64,000 nucleotides of DNA, taken from NCBI RefSeq assembly GCF_000720255.1, contig NZ_JOJE01000042.1, positions 1-64,000 on the forward strand, written 5' to 3'. The notes beneath the pieces were generated by a model. That model was not told the origin of the DNA and did not search any database. It was given only the letters and a program-made list of their open reading frames with translations. Source of the DNA: Streptomyces griseus subsp. griseus (GTDB taxonomy: Bacteria; Actinomycetota; Actinomycetes; Streptomycetales; Streptomycetaceae). The translations under genes were made by a program, and so were the position numbers. Positions 18,200 to 26,419 of the stretch are shown here, in pieces. Each line of letters starts with the position of its first letter. Position 1 is the first letter of the stretch.

Positions 18200-18835
18200 T
18201 CAGGCGCCGGCCCAGCCCTGGAGAGCCCCGTAGTAGGCCGCCGTCAAACGGCTGATCGCTTCCTCCTCCGGGAGGCCGGTGCTGATCAGGTCCAGGATCT
18301 CGCGTGGATCGAACATGGCGTTGTACAGGAACAACGCGTGATCGAAATGATCGTCCGGCACGTCCAGGTGCCTCATCACACTGCGAATGGGGCGCTCCCA
18401 GGCGTCCCGGACCGGGGTGATCACCTCGTCGTTGCTGCGCAGGCGGGTGAGGAAGCCCGTGCGCGATCGGATCTGGACCATGGCGGGGCCGTAGCTGCGG
18501 ACCAGGCGAGCCCATTCCCGCACCACGTCCTCGAACAGGGCCGGGCCGGTCTTGGGGCAGTCGTGGCTGTAGTTGCGCAGCTGGACGATCACGCCGAGCA
18601 GGTAGGCCTTGAGGAGCTCCTCGACCGACGGGAAGTACCGGTAGGCCGTGGCCAGCGACAGGTTGGCCCGCTCCGCGATGACCGCCATGGTCATCCCGCC
18701 GGGCTCGGTCCTGAGCGTTTCTCCCACGGCCTCCAGGAGCTTGCGCCGGTTACGGACCGCGTCGCGTCGCATGCCGCGCCCAGCACCCTGTTCCTCGTTC
18801 TTGACCGTCAGGGGGAGCCTCCCGGGATGCCTCAT
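18200..18835 (-). CDS. TetR family regulator, paralogue of the TetR at 6239
   Basis: TetR-type repressor of 211 residues from the ATG at 18835, with a second possible start at 18772. The helix-turn-helix is TMAVIAERANLSLATAYRYF. The ligand domain contains ALFLYNAMFDPREILDLIS and ends AAYYGALQGWAGA, matching the FDPREIFDL and GALLGW blocks of the first TetR. I preferred the upstream ATG because a promoter and palindrome sit directly before it, although no clear ribosome site is present. It probably acts on the aminotransferase operator, on itself and perhaps on the downstream operon. Confidence 0.85.
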   Translation of the reverse strand: MRHPGRLPLTVKNEEQGAGRGMRRDAVRNRRKLLEAVGETLRTEPGGMTMAVIAERANLSLATAYRYFPSVEELLKAYLLGVIVQLRNYSHDCPKTGPALFEDVVREWARLVRSYGPAMVQIRSRTGFLTRLRSNDEVITPVRDAWERPIRSVMRHLDVPDDHFDHALFLYNAMFDPREILDLISTGLPEEEAISRLTAAYYGALQGWAGA

Positions 18836-18840
18836 CGCAG

Positions 18841-18857
18841 AGAGGTGTCTCACCTCT
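18841..18857. promoter_or_regulatory. Palindrome at the TetR start, candidate autoregulatory operator
   Basis: AGAGGTG and CACCTCT flank a 3-base spacer, a perfect palindrome directly before the TetR ATG. It covers the predicted transcription start of the promoter at 18865-18894, so a bound repressor would block transcription. Confidence 0.6.
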
Positions 18858-18864
18858 GGGCAAG

Positions 18865-18894
18865 ACGATAGTGACGTCCGTCCGAGTCGCTCAA
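18865..18894 (-). promoter_or_regulatory. Candidate promoter of the TetR gene
   Basis: On the minus strand TTGAGC (18889-18894) and TATCGT (18865-18870) are 18 bases apart, followed within about seven bases by the palindrome at 18841-18857. This spacing fits a sigma-70-type promoter with an overlapping operator. Confidence 0.5.
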
Positions 18895-18995
18895 GCGGAG
18901 GGGCCTCGCCCGGTGCCGGGATGTGCATGAATGGCTCTGCTGATCTTCCTCGGTGTCCCCCGGGCTTCTGACCCGGAGGGCTGGGCGAGCGGATC

Positions 18996-20417
18996 TCAAC
19001 GCGGGAGGATCGTCACCTCGACCCGGTTGAAGCGGGAGCTGTCACCCCTGGTGTGGAACGGCACGTCGTCAGGGCTGGGGCCCGTACTCGACGTCTCGGC
19101 CTGCGGCGAGTACTGCTGGTGCGGGTTGCCGGTGCCCAGTACGAGGGGAATCGTCAAGCGCCCCTGGGCGTCGGCGGTGGCCGACCGCGCTGAAGCGCCC
19201 TCGTGGCCGCGGAGGGTGACGCGATACCGCGTGCCCGGGCCAGCCAGTGAGGGCGTCCGTACCGTGGCCGAGCCGTTCCCGACCACCGTGAAGCGGCGCT
19301 TACTGGCCACCTCCAGTGCACTGAACTCGGTGACTTCCCGCCGCATCCGTACCGTCCAGTCGTAGGCGCTGTACTGCGGCCTGATCGACGAGAAGGTGAA
19401 CGACCGGGGAGTGGCGCGGTGCCGCGCGTGGCGGGCGAAGTAGGCCTTCAGGTGCGGTATCCAGGCGCGGAGGTCGGCCTGCCAGTAGGGCCATGTGTGG
19501 CTGCCGGGTCCGTAGTCGTGCCACCGGTGCCGGATGCCGAGATCCAGCAGGCGCTCGTGGAAGGACACGTTCTCCTGCTGGATCATTTGTTCCGTGGGGT
19601 CCACGGCCTCGCCGTCGTGCCGGGGCCGGCCGTCGCCCGTGTACAGGGACACGTCCGTGTGGGCCAGATTGGCCACCAGGTCCCAGGGGTTGTCCCCGCG
19701 CCAGTGGACTTCCTGCGTCGCCCACGGGCCCCAGAGGGAAGGGTGGAGCTGCTCGATGATGGTGCGCATCTGGACGTTCTGGTGGTCGACGTCTCCGGAG
19801 AACGAGCCGACGGCACCGAAGAGGTCGGGGTGCCGGGCGGTGTACGAGACGGCCCCGAACCCGCCCATCGACAGTCCGGCTGCAGCCCGGGCCCCGCGCT
19901 CGGGGATCGTGCGGTAGTGCTCGTCCACCCAGGGGAGGAGCCTGTTGATGTGGAAGGTCTCCCACATCGGCCGGCCGCGGTGGCCGTTGTTCCACCAGTC
20001 GGCATACCACTCCGTGGAGCCGGCGTCCGGCATCACCACGATCGCGGGCAGGCCGGCCGTGATCTCCTCCGCGTCACCGTCCTTCGTCCAGCTCGAAGCG
20101 CTCTGCCCGCCACCGTGGTAGAGGTACAGGACGGGATAACGGCGCCCCTTCTGCGCGTCGTAGCCGCGGGGGAGCATTACGCGCACCTTGGTCGTGCCGT
20201 CGAGAGCGGACGAGGTGAAGGTCAGCTCGCTGAGCCGCGGCGAGAGTCGCTTCTTGTTCACCAGCGCGATGCCGGTTTCGGTGCGGGTTGCCGCGGCTAC
20301 CTCGGCTGTCTGGACGGGAGGGTGACCGCATCCGAAGACCATCACCGCCCCCAGAGCGAGTGCCGCGGGAATCCTCACGCGCCTGCCGTTCAAGAGGGTC
20401 CGTCTCCTTGTGGTCAT
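18996..20417 (-). CDS. Secreted esterase with antigen-85/esterase-D-like fold
   Basis: Exported alpha/beta hydrolase of 473 residues (PF00756-type putative esterase). An N-terminal hydrophobic segment follows two arginines at about 12-32 and ends near VFGC, a possible but atypical lipobox. The catalytic Ser is in AAGLSMGGFGAVSY, with the His in GPGSHTWPYWQADL. The last 120 residues form a separate Ig-like beta domain. The family contains feruloyl and acetyl-xylan esterases and mycolyltransferases, and release of phenolic acids from plant walls would suit this locus. The start ATG at 20417 precedes a normal twin-Arg-like leader. Confidence 0.82.
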   Translation of the reverse strand: MTTRRRTLLNGRRVRIPAALALGAVMVFGCGHPPVQTAEVAAATRTETGIALVNKKRLSPRLSELTFTSSALDGTTKVRVMLPRGYDAQKGRRYPVLYLYHGGGQSASSWTKDGDAEEITAGLPAIVVMPDAGSTEWYADWWNNGHRGRPMWETFHINRLLPWVDEHYRTIPERGARAAAGLSMGGFGAVSYTARHPDLFGAVGSFSGDVDHQNVQMRTIIEQLHPSLWGPWATQEVHWRGDNPWDLVANLAHTDVSLYTGDGRPRHDGEAVDPTEQMIQQENVSFHERLLDLGIRHRWHDYGPGSHTWPYWQADLRAWIPHLKAYFARHARHRATPRSFTFSSIRPQYSAYDWTVRMRREVTEFSALEVASKRRFTVVGNGSATVRTPSLAGPGTRYRVTLRGHEGASARSATADAQGRLTIPLVLGTGNPHQQYSPQAETSSTGPSPDDVPFHTRGDSSRFNRVEVTILPR

Positions 20418-21216
20418 GCTTCGCTTCTCTGTCCGTGCCGGGCTCGCGGCGCCCGCGGACACGGGACGGCGGCTGTCTCCTGGGTCGGCGTGCCGCCGTC
20501 CCGGTGTTCGGCGATGACCGGGGGCGCGGCGTCCGTGGATGTCGTAGCCGCGCGCTGCGACCGTCTCCGTGACCCGCCGCCGTCGATGCCGCCGTGGCAT
20601 CTGGCGTCGTGCGCTCAAGCCGCTTCGAGACGGGCCGGCCGACCAGGCGCGAGCACGCTCATGGCTCGCCTGGTCGCCGACAAGGAGCCGGATCCCGGTC
20701 TCGCCGGTGCGCGGGCACACAGGTCGGCCGCGCCCGGAGGATCCTCGGCGGCCTTCAGCGGGAGCGTCGCCGGGGTCTTCGATACGTGTCGGCAGGGTGC
20801 TCGTCGACGAAGGCATGTCCGATCCGATCGATGCCTTGGTCGCCTGCGCCTTCGGTTGTGCCGTACCCGGGGAAGTGTTCGCCGGCCTCCGCCACGCCGG
20901 GTGCGGTCGGGGTCGCGCGCCGACGAGGCCGGCGGAGAGCCGGGCGGCCGGTTCGGAGCCTTCGCCGCAGACCGGTACCGGACGAGGTCATATCGTGGAC
21001 CGTGCTCCGGGCGGGCGCGGCGGCGTCGGCCAACGGCGCGGATGCAGCGGATGTCTCGGCCGGGGTGCGAGCCTCGGATGGCCGAGAGCGAGGCATGTGA
21101 GGTCTCCTTGACTGCGCGTGCGCGATCGGCGAACCGATCACCTCAATCTCGAAATTAGATTCGTGTTTCGAGATTGAGGTGGACGCTAGCACACGGTTTC
21201 AGTCGCATGGAAGTTC
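20418..21216. other. Intergenic region, no recognisable gene
   Basis: About 800 bases upstream of the esterase. Frames on both strands are Arg/Pro/Gly-rich and unlike known families. The only clear structure is the perfect inverted repeat at 21139-21181. It probably also contains the esterase promoter, which I could not place. Confidence 0.5.
21139..21181. terminator. Perfect 16-base inverted repeat downstream of a TetR gene
   Basis: CACCTCAATCTCGAAA (21139-21154) and TTTCGAGATTGAGGTG (21166-21181) pair perfectly around an 11-base loop. It is much more AT-rich than its surroundings. It starts 36 bases beyond the TetR stop, so a bidirectional terminator is the simplest reading. A regulator binding site is the alternative. 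Confidence 0.6.
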
Positions 21217-21840
21217 TCAGGCCTCGTCGTCGACCACCCCTGCGAGGAAGGCCTCGATGCCTGTCGACACGTCCACCGCGCCCGGGTTGTACAGCCACTG
21301 CATCTGGAGTCCGTCGATGGATGCGATGAGCAGGTTCGCGAGGACCTCCGGCCTGGTGTCGACCTTCAGGCGTCCGCGACCGCGCAACTCGGCGAAGATC
21401 CGGGTCAGGTGCAGGCGCAGGCTGTCGTAGCGGGCCCGGTACAGCTCGTGAGCGGGATGCCCGTCGGCCGTGGCCTCGCTCGAGATGATGCTGTGCAGCT
21501 GGATCAGTCCGGGTCGGGCCTTGTTGGCGTGTACGACCCGCAGTTGAGTCTGCAGAACATCCAGGTCATCGGCTTCCCGGACGATCGCGGCCGTCTCCCG
21601 CTCGTGTGCGGCGAGAACCTCGACCAGCAGTTCCGCCTTGCTGCCGAAGTGGTGCAGCAGGCCGGTCTGGCTGATGCCGGCTCGCTCTGCGATGTCCTTC
21701 ATGGTGGCGCCGTGGAAGCCTCCGGCGCCGAATGCCTCGACGCAGGCGTCGAGGATCTTCTGCCGCACCTCCGCGGTCTTCGCATAGGACCCCCGGGGGC
21801 CGCGGGCCCCGCTGCTCGCTGCCTTGGCCTGCTTTGTCAC
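21217..21840 (-). CDS. TetR family regulator of the LigAB/demethylase unit
   Basis: TetR-type repressor of 207 residues with a GTG start. The helix-turn-helix is at about 46-66 (TMKDIAERAGISQTGLLHHF), and the C-terminal domain has the QMQWLYNPGAVDVSTGIEAFL pattern common in regulators of aromatic or acyl-CoA degradation. It is last in the unit ligB-ligA-demethylase-alcohol dehydrogenase-tetR, 98 bases after the dehydrogenase. It is not similar to the two paralogous TetRs of region A beyond the DNA-binding domain. Confidence 0.88.
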   Translation of the reverse strand: MTKQAKAASSGARGPRGSYAKTAEVRQKILDACVEAFGAGGFHGATMKDIAERAGISQTGLLHHFGSKAELLVEVLAAHERETAAIVREADDLDVLQTQLRVVHANKARPGLIQLHSIISSEATADGHPAHELYRARYDSLRLHLTRIFAELRGRGRLKVDTRPEVLANLLIASIDGLQMQWLYNPGAVDVSTGIEAFLAGVVDDEA

Positions 21841-21938
21841 GGGTCGAGCATAGAGCGGTGCCTTGCCCCTGACTTAATTCATCAACGTGCTTCTGTTTTA
21901 GCGTGGCGAGGCGGCGAGGTCGCCGCCCGGACGAACTC

Positions 21939-22964
21939 CTAGTAGGTGACCACCGCGCGGAAGCGGACGGCGCCCTTGGCGACCTTGTCGACCACCGTGG
22001 CCACCTCCTCCTTCGGGAACGTCTCGACCATAGGGGTGACCTTTCCCGCGGCGGCGAGGTCGAGGGCCTCCCGGAGGTACTGCGGCCCATTGTGGGTGGA
22101 ACCGATCACCTGCATGCGAGTGCCGATGAACGGAAGGCCCCTGCCGGCGGGCGGGACGGTGAAGGGGGCGGTGGGGTCGATGCCCGACAGGACCAGTCGC
22201 CCGCCGGGCCGCAGGCCCGTCAGCGCCTCCGCCGCGGCCGGATACGACTTGCCGGTCGCCAAGATGACGTCGGCGCCGCCCGCTGCGCGCAGTTCGGCGC
22301 CGCTCGCCACGACCTCGTCCGCGCCCAGCCGCCGTACCACGTCGTGTTTGTCCGGCGAGTTCGTCATCGCGATCGTCTCGTGACCGCAGGCGTGCGCGAA
22401 CTGCACCGCCAGATGGCCCACCGCGCCGATGCCGAGCACAGCGACCCGCTCGTGCGACTGAGGCTCCCCGGCGCGCAGGGCGGACCAGCCCGTGTAGCCC
22501 GCGCACAACATGGGCGCGGCCAACTCGAAGGGGAGTCCGTCGGGCAGGAGTACGGTCTCGTCGGCGCCCACGACCATGTACTCGGCGTGCCCGCCCTGCA
22601 CGCTGAAACCGGTCGTGGTGGGCGCCGCGCACGCGAAGGCGGCCTGCCCGGTCATCGGCAGGCCCAGACGGCAGTAGCCGCACCGTCCGCAGGCGGCCCG
22701 TACCCAGTGGGTTCCCACCCGGTCACCGACACGCCGCGTAGTGACCCCCGGCCCGACCGCCACGACCTCGCCCGCCGGCTCGTGTCCGGTGATCGCAGGG
22801 TCGACCGAGGGGAACCGGATCGCCCCGGTCGTGGCCAGGACGTCGTTGACGCATACGCCGGAGGCGCGCACCCGCATCAGCACCTCGCCGGGCCCCGGCT
22901 GTGGAGTAGGCACCTCGCGCAGTTCCCACCTGCAGTTGACCTCGGGTATCACGGCTGCCTTCAC
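21939..22964 (-). CDS. Zinc-dependent alcohol dehydrogenase
   Basis: Medium-chain zinc alcohol dehydrogenase of about 341 residues. Catalytic zinc ligands are Cys in SGVCVND, His-Glu in GHEPAGEV and Cys in LCAGYTGW. Structural zinc cysteines lie in ACGRCGYCRLG with a fourth further on. The NAD(P) site reads VLGIGAVGHLAVQFA. A GTG at 22973 is in frame, but an AAAGG site sits about eight bases before the GTG at 22964, so I used that. It follows the demethylase gene. An aryl alcohol/aldehyde substrate, or formaldehyde detoxification, are both possible. Confidence 0.88.
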   Translation of the reverse strand: MKAAVIPEVNCRWELREVPTPQPGPGEVLMRVRASGVCVNDVLATTGAIRFPSVDPAITGHEPAGEVVAVGPGVTTRRVGDRVGTHWVRAACGRCGYCRLGLPMTGQAAFACAAPTTTGFSVQGGHAEYMVVGADETVLLPDGLPFELAAPMLCAGYTGWSALRAGEPQSHERVAVLGIGAVGHLAVQFAHACGHETIAMTNSPDKHDVVRRLGADEVVASGAELRAAGGADVILATGKSYPAAAEALTGLRPGGRLVLSGIDPTAPFTVPPAGRGLPFIGTRMQVIGSTHNGPQYLREALDLAAAGKVTPMVETFPKEEVATVVDKVAKGAVRFRAVVTY

Positions 22965-23056
22965 GAAGTTCACCTTTCTTGTGCGACGGATGAAAGGAGG
23001 GCGCGGACGTCGTCGACCACCGACGGCGCAGGAGGTACGTGCGCGTCACGACAGGG

Positions 23057-24418
23057 TCACAGCGTGCTGATGTCGGTGCGACGGCGGTCCTCCTTCATGG
23101 GCAAGGAGGTGACGGTGGCGCGGAGCTCGCGCTGGACGGTGCCTGGGTTCCCCCACAGCACCGTCACCTCGGTGCCCGGTGTCGCCAGGTCGCGATCGAT
23201 GACGCAGAGGGAGATGGTGCGGCGCAGGTGCGTGCTGTACGTGCGGGAGGTCGAGACGCCTACCGGTTGTCCGTTGACCAGCACCTGGTCGAGGCTGGCG
23301 CCGATCTTGCGCGGCATCTCCATGGGATCGGGCAACGGGCCGTCGCCGAACTGGGAGGCGAACAGGGCGATCACGTCCTCGTTGTTCCAGTGCAGGCCTG
23401 CCAGGTGGCGCGCCGGGCCGCCTTCGGCCGCCTCCGTGGCCAGCGCGTCGCGTCCGATGAAGTCGTGGGAGGTGAGGACTCCGCGACGGCCCCAGCCGAG
23501 CTCACCGGGGCGGCGGAAGTACTCCGTCACGTCGGTCGGGATGAAACTGCCGTCCGGCATCCCGCGGGGAAAGAGCTTGGGCGCCCCCGGCGTGATGATC
23601 GACGAAGGCAGGTAGTCGATGCCGACGGTCGCGATGCCCGACTCGATGTGGGCCACGAGTTGGGAGCGCATCCCCAGTTGGCGGATGCCGTGCTCGGCCC
23701 CGGCCTCGACGACCGCCGTCCAGACCGCGTTGGCGTCGTCGGCGGACCCGTGCAGTTCGTACCCCAGCTCCCCGGAGATCCCCGAGCGCAGAATCCGCAC
23801 GGGGATGCCGCTGATACTGGTCATGCGGCTCCGGTTGAAGCCGATGTCGCGCAGGCTCTCGCCGGTCGCGGCCTCGAGTGCGAACAGCGACGTCGGCCCC
23901 TGGATCTCGAAGATGAACATGTCGGGGCTGATCACCTCGCTCTTGGCGTCCCAGCCGCCCTGGTCGATCTGCCAGGCGGTCCAGTCGACGCCGCCGCCGC
24001 TGTAGACGAACTCCTCCTCGGCCACCCGGTACAGCAGGCCCTCGGAGGCGATGTGGCCGCGTTCGTCCAGCTGGACGTGATGCTTGATCTGGCCGGGCTC
24101 GAAGCGTGACAGGTTGTTCATGCCGATGCGGGTGAGCGCGGTCAGGGCCTCGGTCCCGTGGACGCGGAGCTTGCCGATGGCCGACCAGTCGCCGATGTAG
24201 CACGACTGCACATGGGCCAGGCTCTCCTCGCCCCAGTTGGTGTACTCGTACGGGATGAAAACGGGCGTCCACCGGAAGAGCAGACCCTTGACGTTCGCCT
24301 CGTCCTGGGCGGCGGCCGCCGGGCTGAACACCGCCGGCCGCTCTACGTCGAAGGGACGGTCGGCCAGTTCCAGCAAAGCCTGGTAGCGGTCGCGCTGCCG
24401 GTCGATCAGATGCTCCAT
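23057..24418 (-). CDS. GcvT-like tetrahydrofolate-dependent aryl O-demethylase (first copy)
   Basis: Aminomethyltransferase-fold protein of 453 residues, cytoplasmic. It resembles the LigM/DesA/Dmt group, which moves an aryl O-methyl group to tetrahydrofolate, more than glycine-cleavage T protein (usually about 370 residues). The N-terminal block FIPYEYTNWGEES corresponds to the EYTNW block of that group. GISGELGYELHG matches the T-protein folate-site motif, and LGWGRRGVLTSHDFIGRDAL matches the C-terminal domain. The start has GGAGG seven bases upstream. It lies in one unit with LigA and LigB. It differs clearly from the second copy at 37905, so the two may take different methoxy substrates. 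Confidence 0.8.
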   Translation of the reverse strand: MEHLIDRQRDRYQALLELADRPFDVERPAVFSPAAAAQDEANVKGLLFRWTPVFIPYEYTNWGEESLAHVQSCYIGDWSAIGKLRVHGTEALTALTRIGMNNLSRFEPGQIKHHVQLDERGHIASEGLLYRVAEEEFVYSGGGVDWTAWQIDQGGWDAKSEVISPDMFIFEIQGPTSLFALEAATGESLRDIGFNRSRMTSISGIPVRILRSGISGELGYELHGSADDANAVWTAVVEAGAEHGIRQLGMRSQLVAHIESGIATVGIDYLPSSIITPGAPKLFPRGMPDGSFIPTDVTEYFRRPGELGWGRRGVLTSHDFIGRDALATEAAEGGPARHLAGLHWNNEDVIALFASQFGDGPLPDPMEMPRKIGASLDQVLVNGQPVGVSTSRTYSTHLRRTISLCVIDRDLATPGTEVTVLWGNPGTVQRELRATVTSLPMKEDRRRTDISTL

Positions 24419-24618
24419 GGAATTCCTCCGGCGGTGATGGTGGTACTGCATTTCTGACCCGGAACTGTTTCGCCGGGAAGCCGTCATTTCGCTGAGCGAC
24501 ATACTCACGAGAAAGCTGGACGGCGCGGCCTGTGCCGCTGCGTCGGCAGGCGACGACTGCTTGGCCGGGTTCGGTGGCCGAGGGGTCTCGCCGTCGATAC
24601 ACCGCACTGGTCGCGCGG

Positions 24619-24906
24619 TCACGTCGTCACGTCGCCGACTTCCAGACCCTTCAGCTGCTCCAGGTAGGACGCCATCCACTCCATGGAAAAGCCGCCGTTC
24701 AGCCGGAGGGCGAAGTTGTAGAGCAGGAAGGGGTGGACACCGAGCTGGAACAACTCGCGGATGTCGGTCCTGGCCAATGCCTCGCGCTCCTGGTCGGTCA
24801 GGTCGCGGTCGGCGAGGGCGGCCTCCGGGACTTCCTTCAGCTGCTGCGCCAGGTCGCCGTCGGCGGCGACCTCCCACAACACTCGGTTGGTGGCGTACCG
24901 GCTCAT
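24619..24906 (-). CDS. ligA: LigA-like subunit of an extradiol (protocatechuate 4,5-type) dioxygenase
   Basis: Small alpha subunit of 95 residues. The LigA-domain signature is LARTDIRELFQLGVHPFLLYNFA in register with the family's G-x-HPFLL core. It caps the active site of the LigB subunit and has no catalytic metal. It starts inside the ligB stop (ATGA overlap), showing a two-subunit enzyme. A 200-base gap separates it from the demethylase gene. The symbol denotes family membership, and the true substrate could be protocatechuate, gallate or a methylgallate. Confidence 0.85.
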   Translation of the reverse strand: MSRYATNRVLWEVAADGDLAQQLKEVPEAALADRDLTDQEREALARTDIRELFQLGVHPFLLYNFALRLNGGFSMEWMASYLEQLKGLEVGDVTT

Positions 24907-25787
24907 GGAGCCACCACCTCCGATGCGGGGGCGGACGCATGGTCACCCCAGGCCAGGAAACCGGTCGGCGGGGCGAAGGTGCTGGCCACCTTCTCGGCGT
25001 AGTCCGGGGTGACTCCGCCCACAGCGCCGAGCGCGAAGAGGAAGTCGAGGAATCCAGGGGTGCCGCTGCCGATCGCTGCCAGCGACTCGTAGGTGGTCTT
25101 CTTGATCAGCGACTCGGTGTCACCGGCGGTGATCTGCCCCCATACCCGTTTGTCCCACTCTGTCTCCGGCTCGGTCTGGAACCGTGCCATGGCCGGGTTG
25201 CCGATCGCGTTGGACAGGTGCCCGCTGGCGATGATCGCCACCCGCAGGTCGGCGGGGTGCGCCTCCACCATCTCGACGATGGCGGCGCCGAGGTCGTAGA
25301 AACGACGCCCGGTGGCCACCGGCGGAGCCATCACGTTGGTGAAGATCGGAACGACCGGTAGGTCCTGCTCGGGCCTGAGGAAGCTCAACGGGACGGTGAA
25401 CCCGTGGTCGAGCAGGAAGTCATCGCTGTAGGAGAAGTCGATCCCGCGCTCCAAGCCACCGCGCAGCAGGTGCCGCGCGATGTCCCCTTCCAGGGCCGTG
25501 TCGTAGGACCCGATGCCGAACAGCTCCTGCTCGTGCGGGAACGGGCCACGCGCCCGGACCGCCTTGCCGATCAGGAAGGTCGGCATGTTGTCGTAGAACC
25601 ACTGGTTGAAGTGGTCCCCGGAAACCACCACCAGCACGTCGGGCCGCGCGGCGGCGAGCCGTGCCCGCAGTTCCGCGAAATGGGCTATTGACCGCCGCAG
25701 CGGCTCGGGAGCCGCCGATCCGCCGGCGGCAACGCCGGGGAGCAGCGGGTCATGGGGAGTGCACAGCACTTGGACGACGCTGGCCAT
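24903..25787 (-). CDS. ligB: LigB-like catalytic subunit of an extradiol dioxygenase
   Basis: Class III extradiol ring-cleavage subunit of 294 residues. It has an N-terminal His in LCTPHDPLLPG, SGDHFNQWF with the second metal His near 58, FLLDHGFTVPLSFL and the catalytic-type His in IASGHLSNAIG near 190. It opens a catechol or gallate ring next to a hydroxyl group using Fe(II). It is first gene of its unit and is followed by LigA with a four-base overlap. Methoxylated catechols demethylated by the neighbouring enzyme would yield its substrate. Confidence 0.88.
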   Translation of the reverse strand: MASVVQVLCTPHDPLLPGVAAGGSAAPEPLRRSIAHFAELRARLAAARPDVLVVVSGDHFNQWFYDNMPTFLIGKAVRARGPFPHEQELFGIGSYDTALEGDIARHLLRGGLERGIDFSYSDDFLLDHGFTVPLSFLRPEQDLPVVPIFTNVMAPPVATGRRFYDLGAAIVEMVEAHPADLRVAIIASGHLSNAIGNPAMARFQTEPETEWDKRVWGQITAGDTESLIKKTTYESLAAIGSGTPGFLDFLFALGAVGGVTPDYAEKVASTFAPPTGFLAWGDHASAPASEVVAP

Positions 25788-26419
25788 CGCTCACCTTTCA
25801 GCATGGAACCCTCCAGGCAGACCAGCCGTACAGAGGGGATCTCCACATTCGGTGGTAACAGCGTGAGCGGTGCGACGTCGTTGTGGAATAGCGGAACCGG
25901 TATGCGCACTATCCGCGGAGCGTATGGTCCGACGACGTTCGTCATGTGGGAGGGTGCGCCGCAAATTCGTGGCAGCTGAGGCCGCCCGGTGGAGCATGCC
26001 CACCAGCAGCTCGTCACCCAACCGGGGCGCAGCCCGGCCAGGGCATTGCTGGTGGCCGACTGGATGAGCCCGACGACCTCGCCGGCCCGTGTGACGCACC
26101 GTTCCCCGGAGCAGCGCCACCAGCACCGGAGGGGACACCAGATCCTTTGATGCCGGCCCGTGACGCGAGCTGCCCCGAAGGGCAGACACGGAGTGCGGCC
26201 GGGTATTCATCTGGTCCATGGCTGCGATATGAAACCACGTATTGGACGTGGCCCAGGCCACCCACAAGATGGTGCTGCACCACGGGAGTTCAGGGCATCC
26301 GCAGCGCAGCCGCCGGGCCTCCCGGTGCTCACCGACGCTCGTTGGCATTCGGCCCGGACGTCTCTCATCGCCCTGCACCGATCTCCTCAACCTGCCCTGA
26401 CGCACTCGGGAGCCCTGCC
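25788..26419. other. Divergent intergenic region between ligB and the monooxygenase
   Basis: 632 bases that must hold the promoters of both units. One minus frame at about 25950-26100 reads TRAGEVVGLIQSATSNALAG and could be a regulator relic, but no family can be named. No clean operator was found. Confidence 0.4.

Noticed and set aside
21217..21840. Third TetR as paralogue of the two region-A TetRs
   Set aside because: Outside the helix-turn-helix it shares none of their FDPREI or GAL-x-GW blocks.
23057..24418. Ordinary glycine-cleavage T protein (GcvT)
   Set aside because: It is about 80 residues longer, has the EYTNW block of aryl demethylases, and no gcvH or gcvP gene is nearby.
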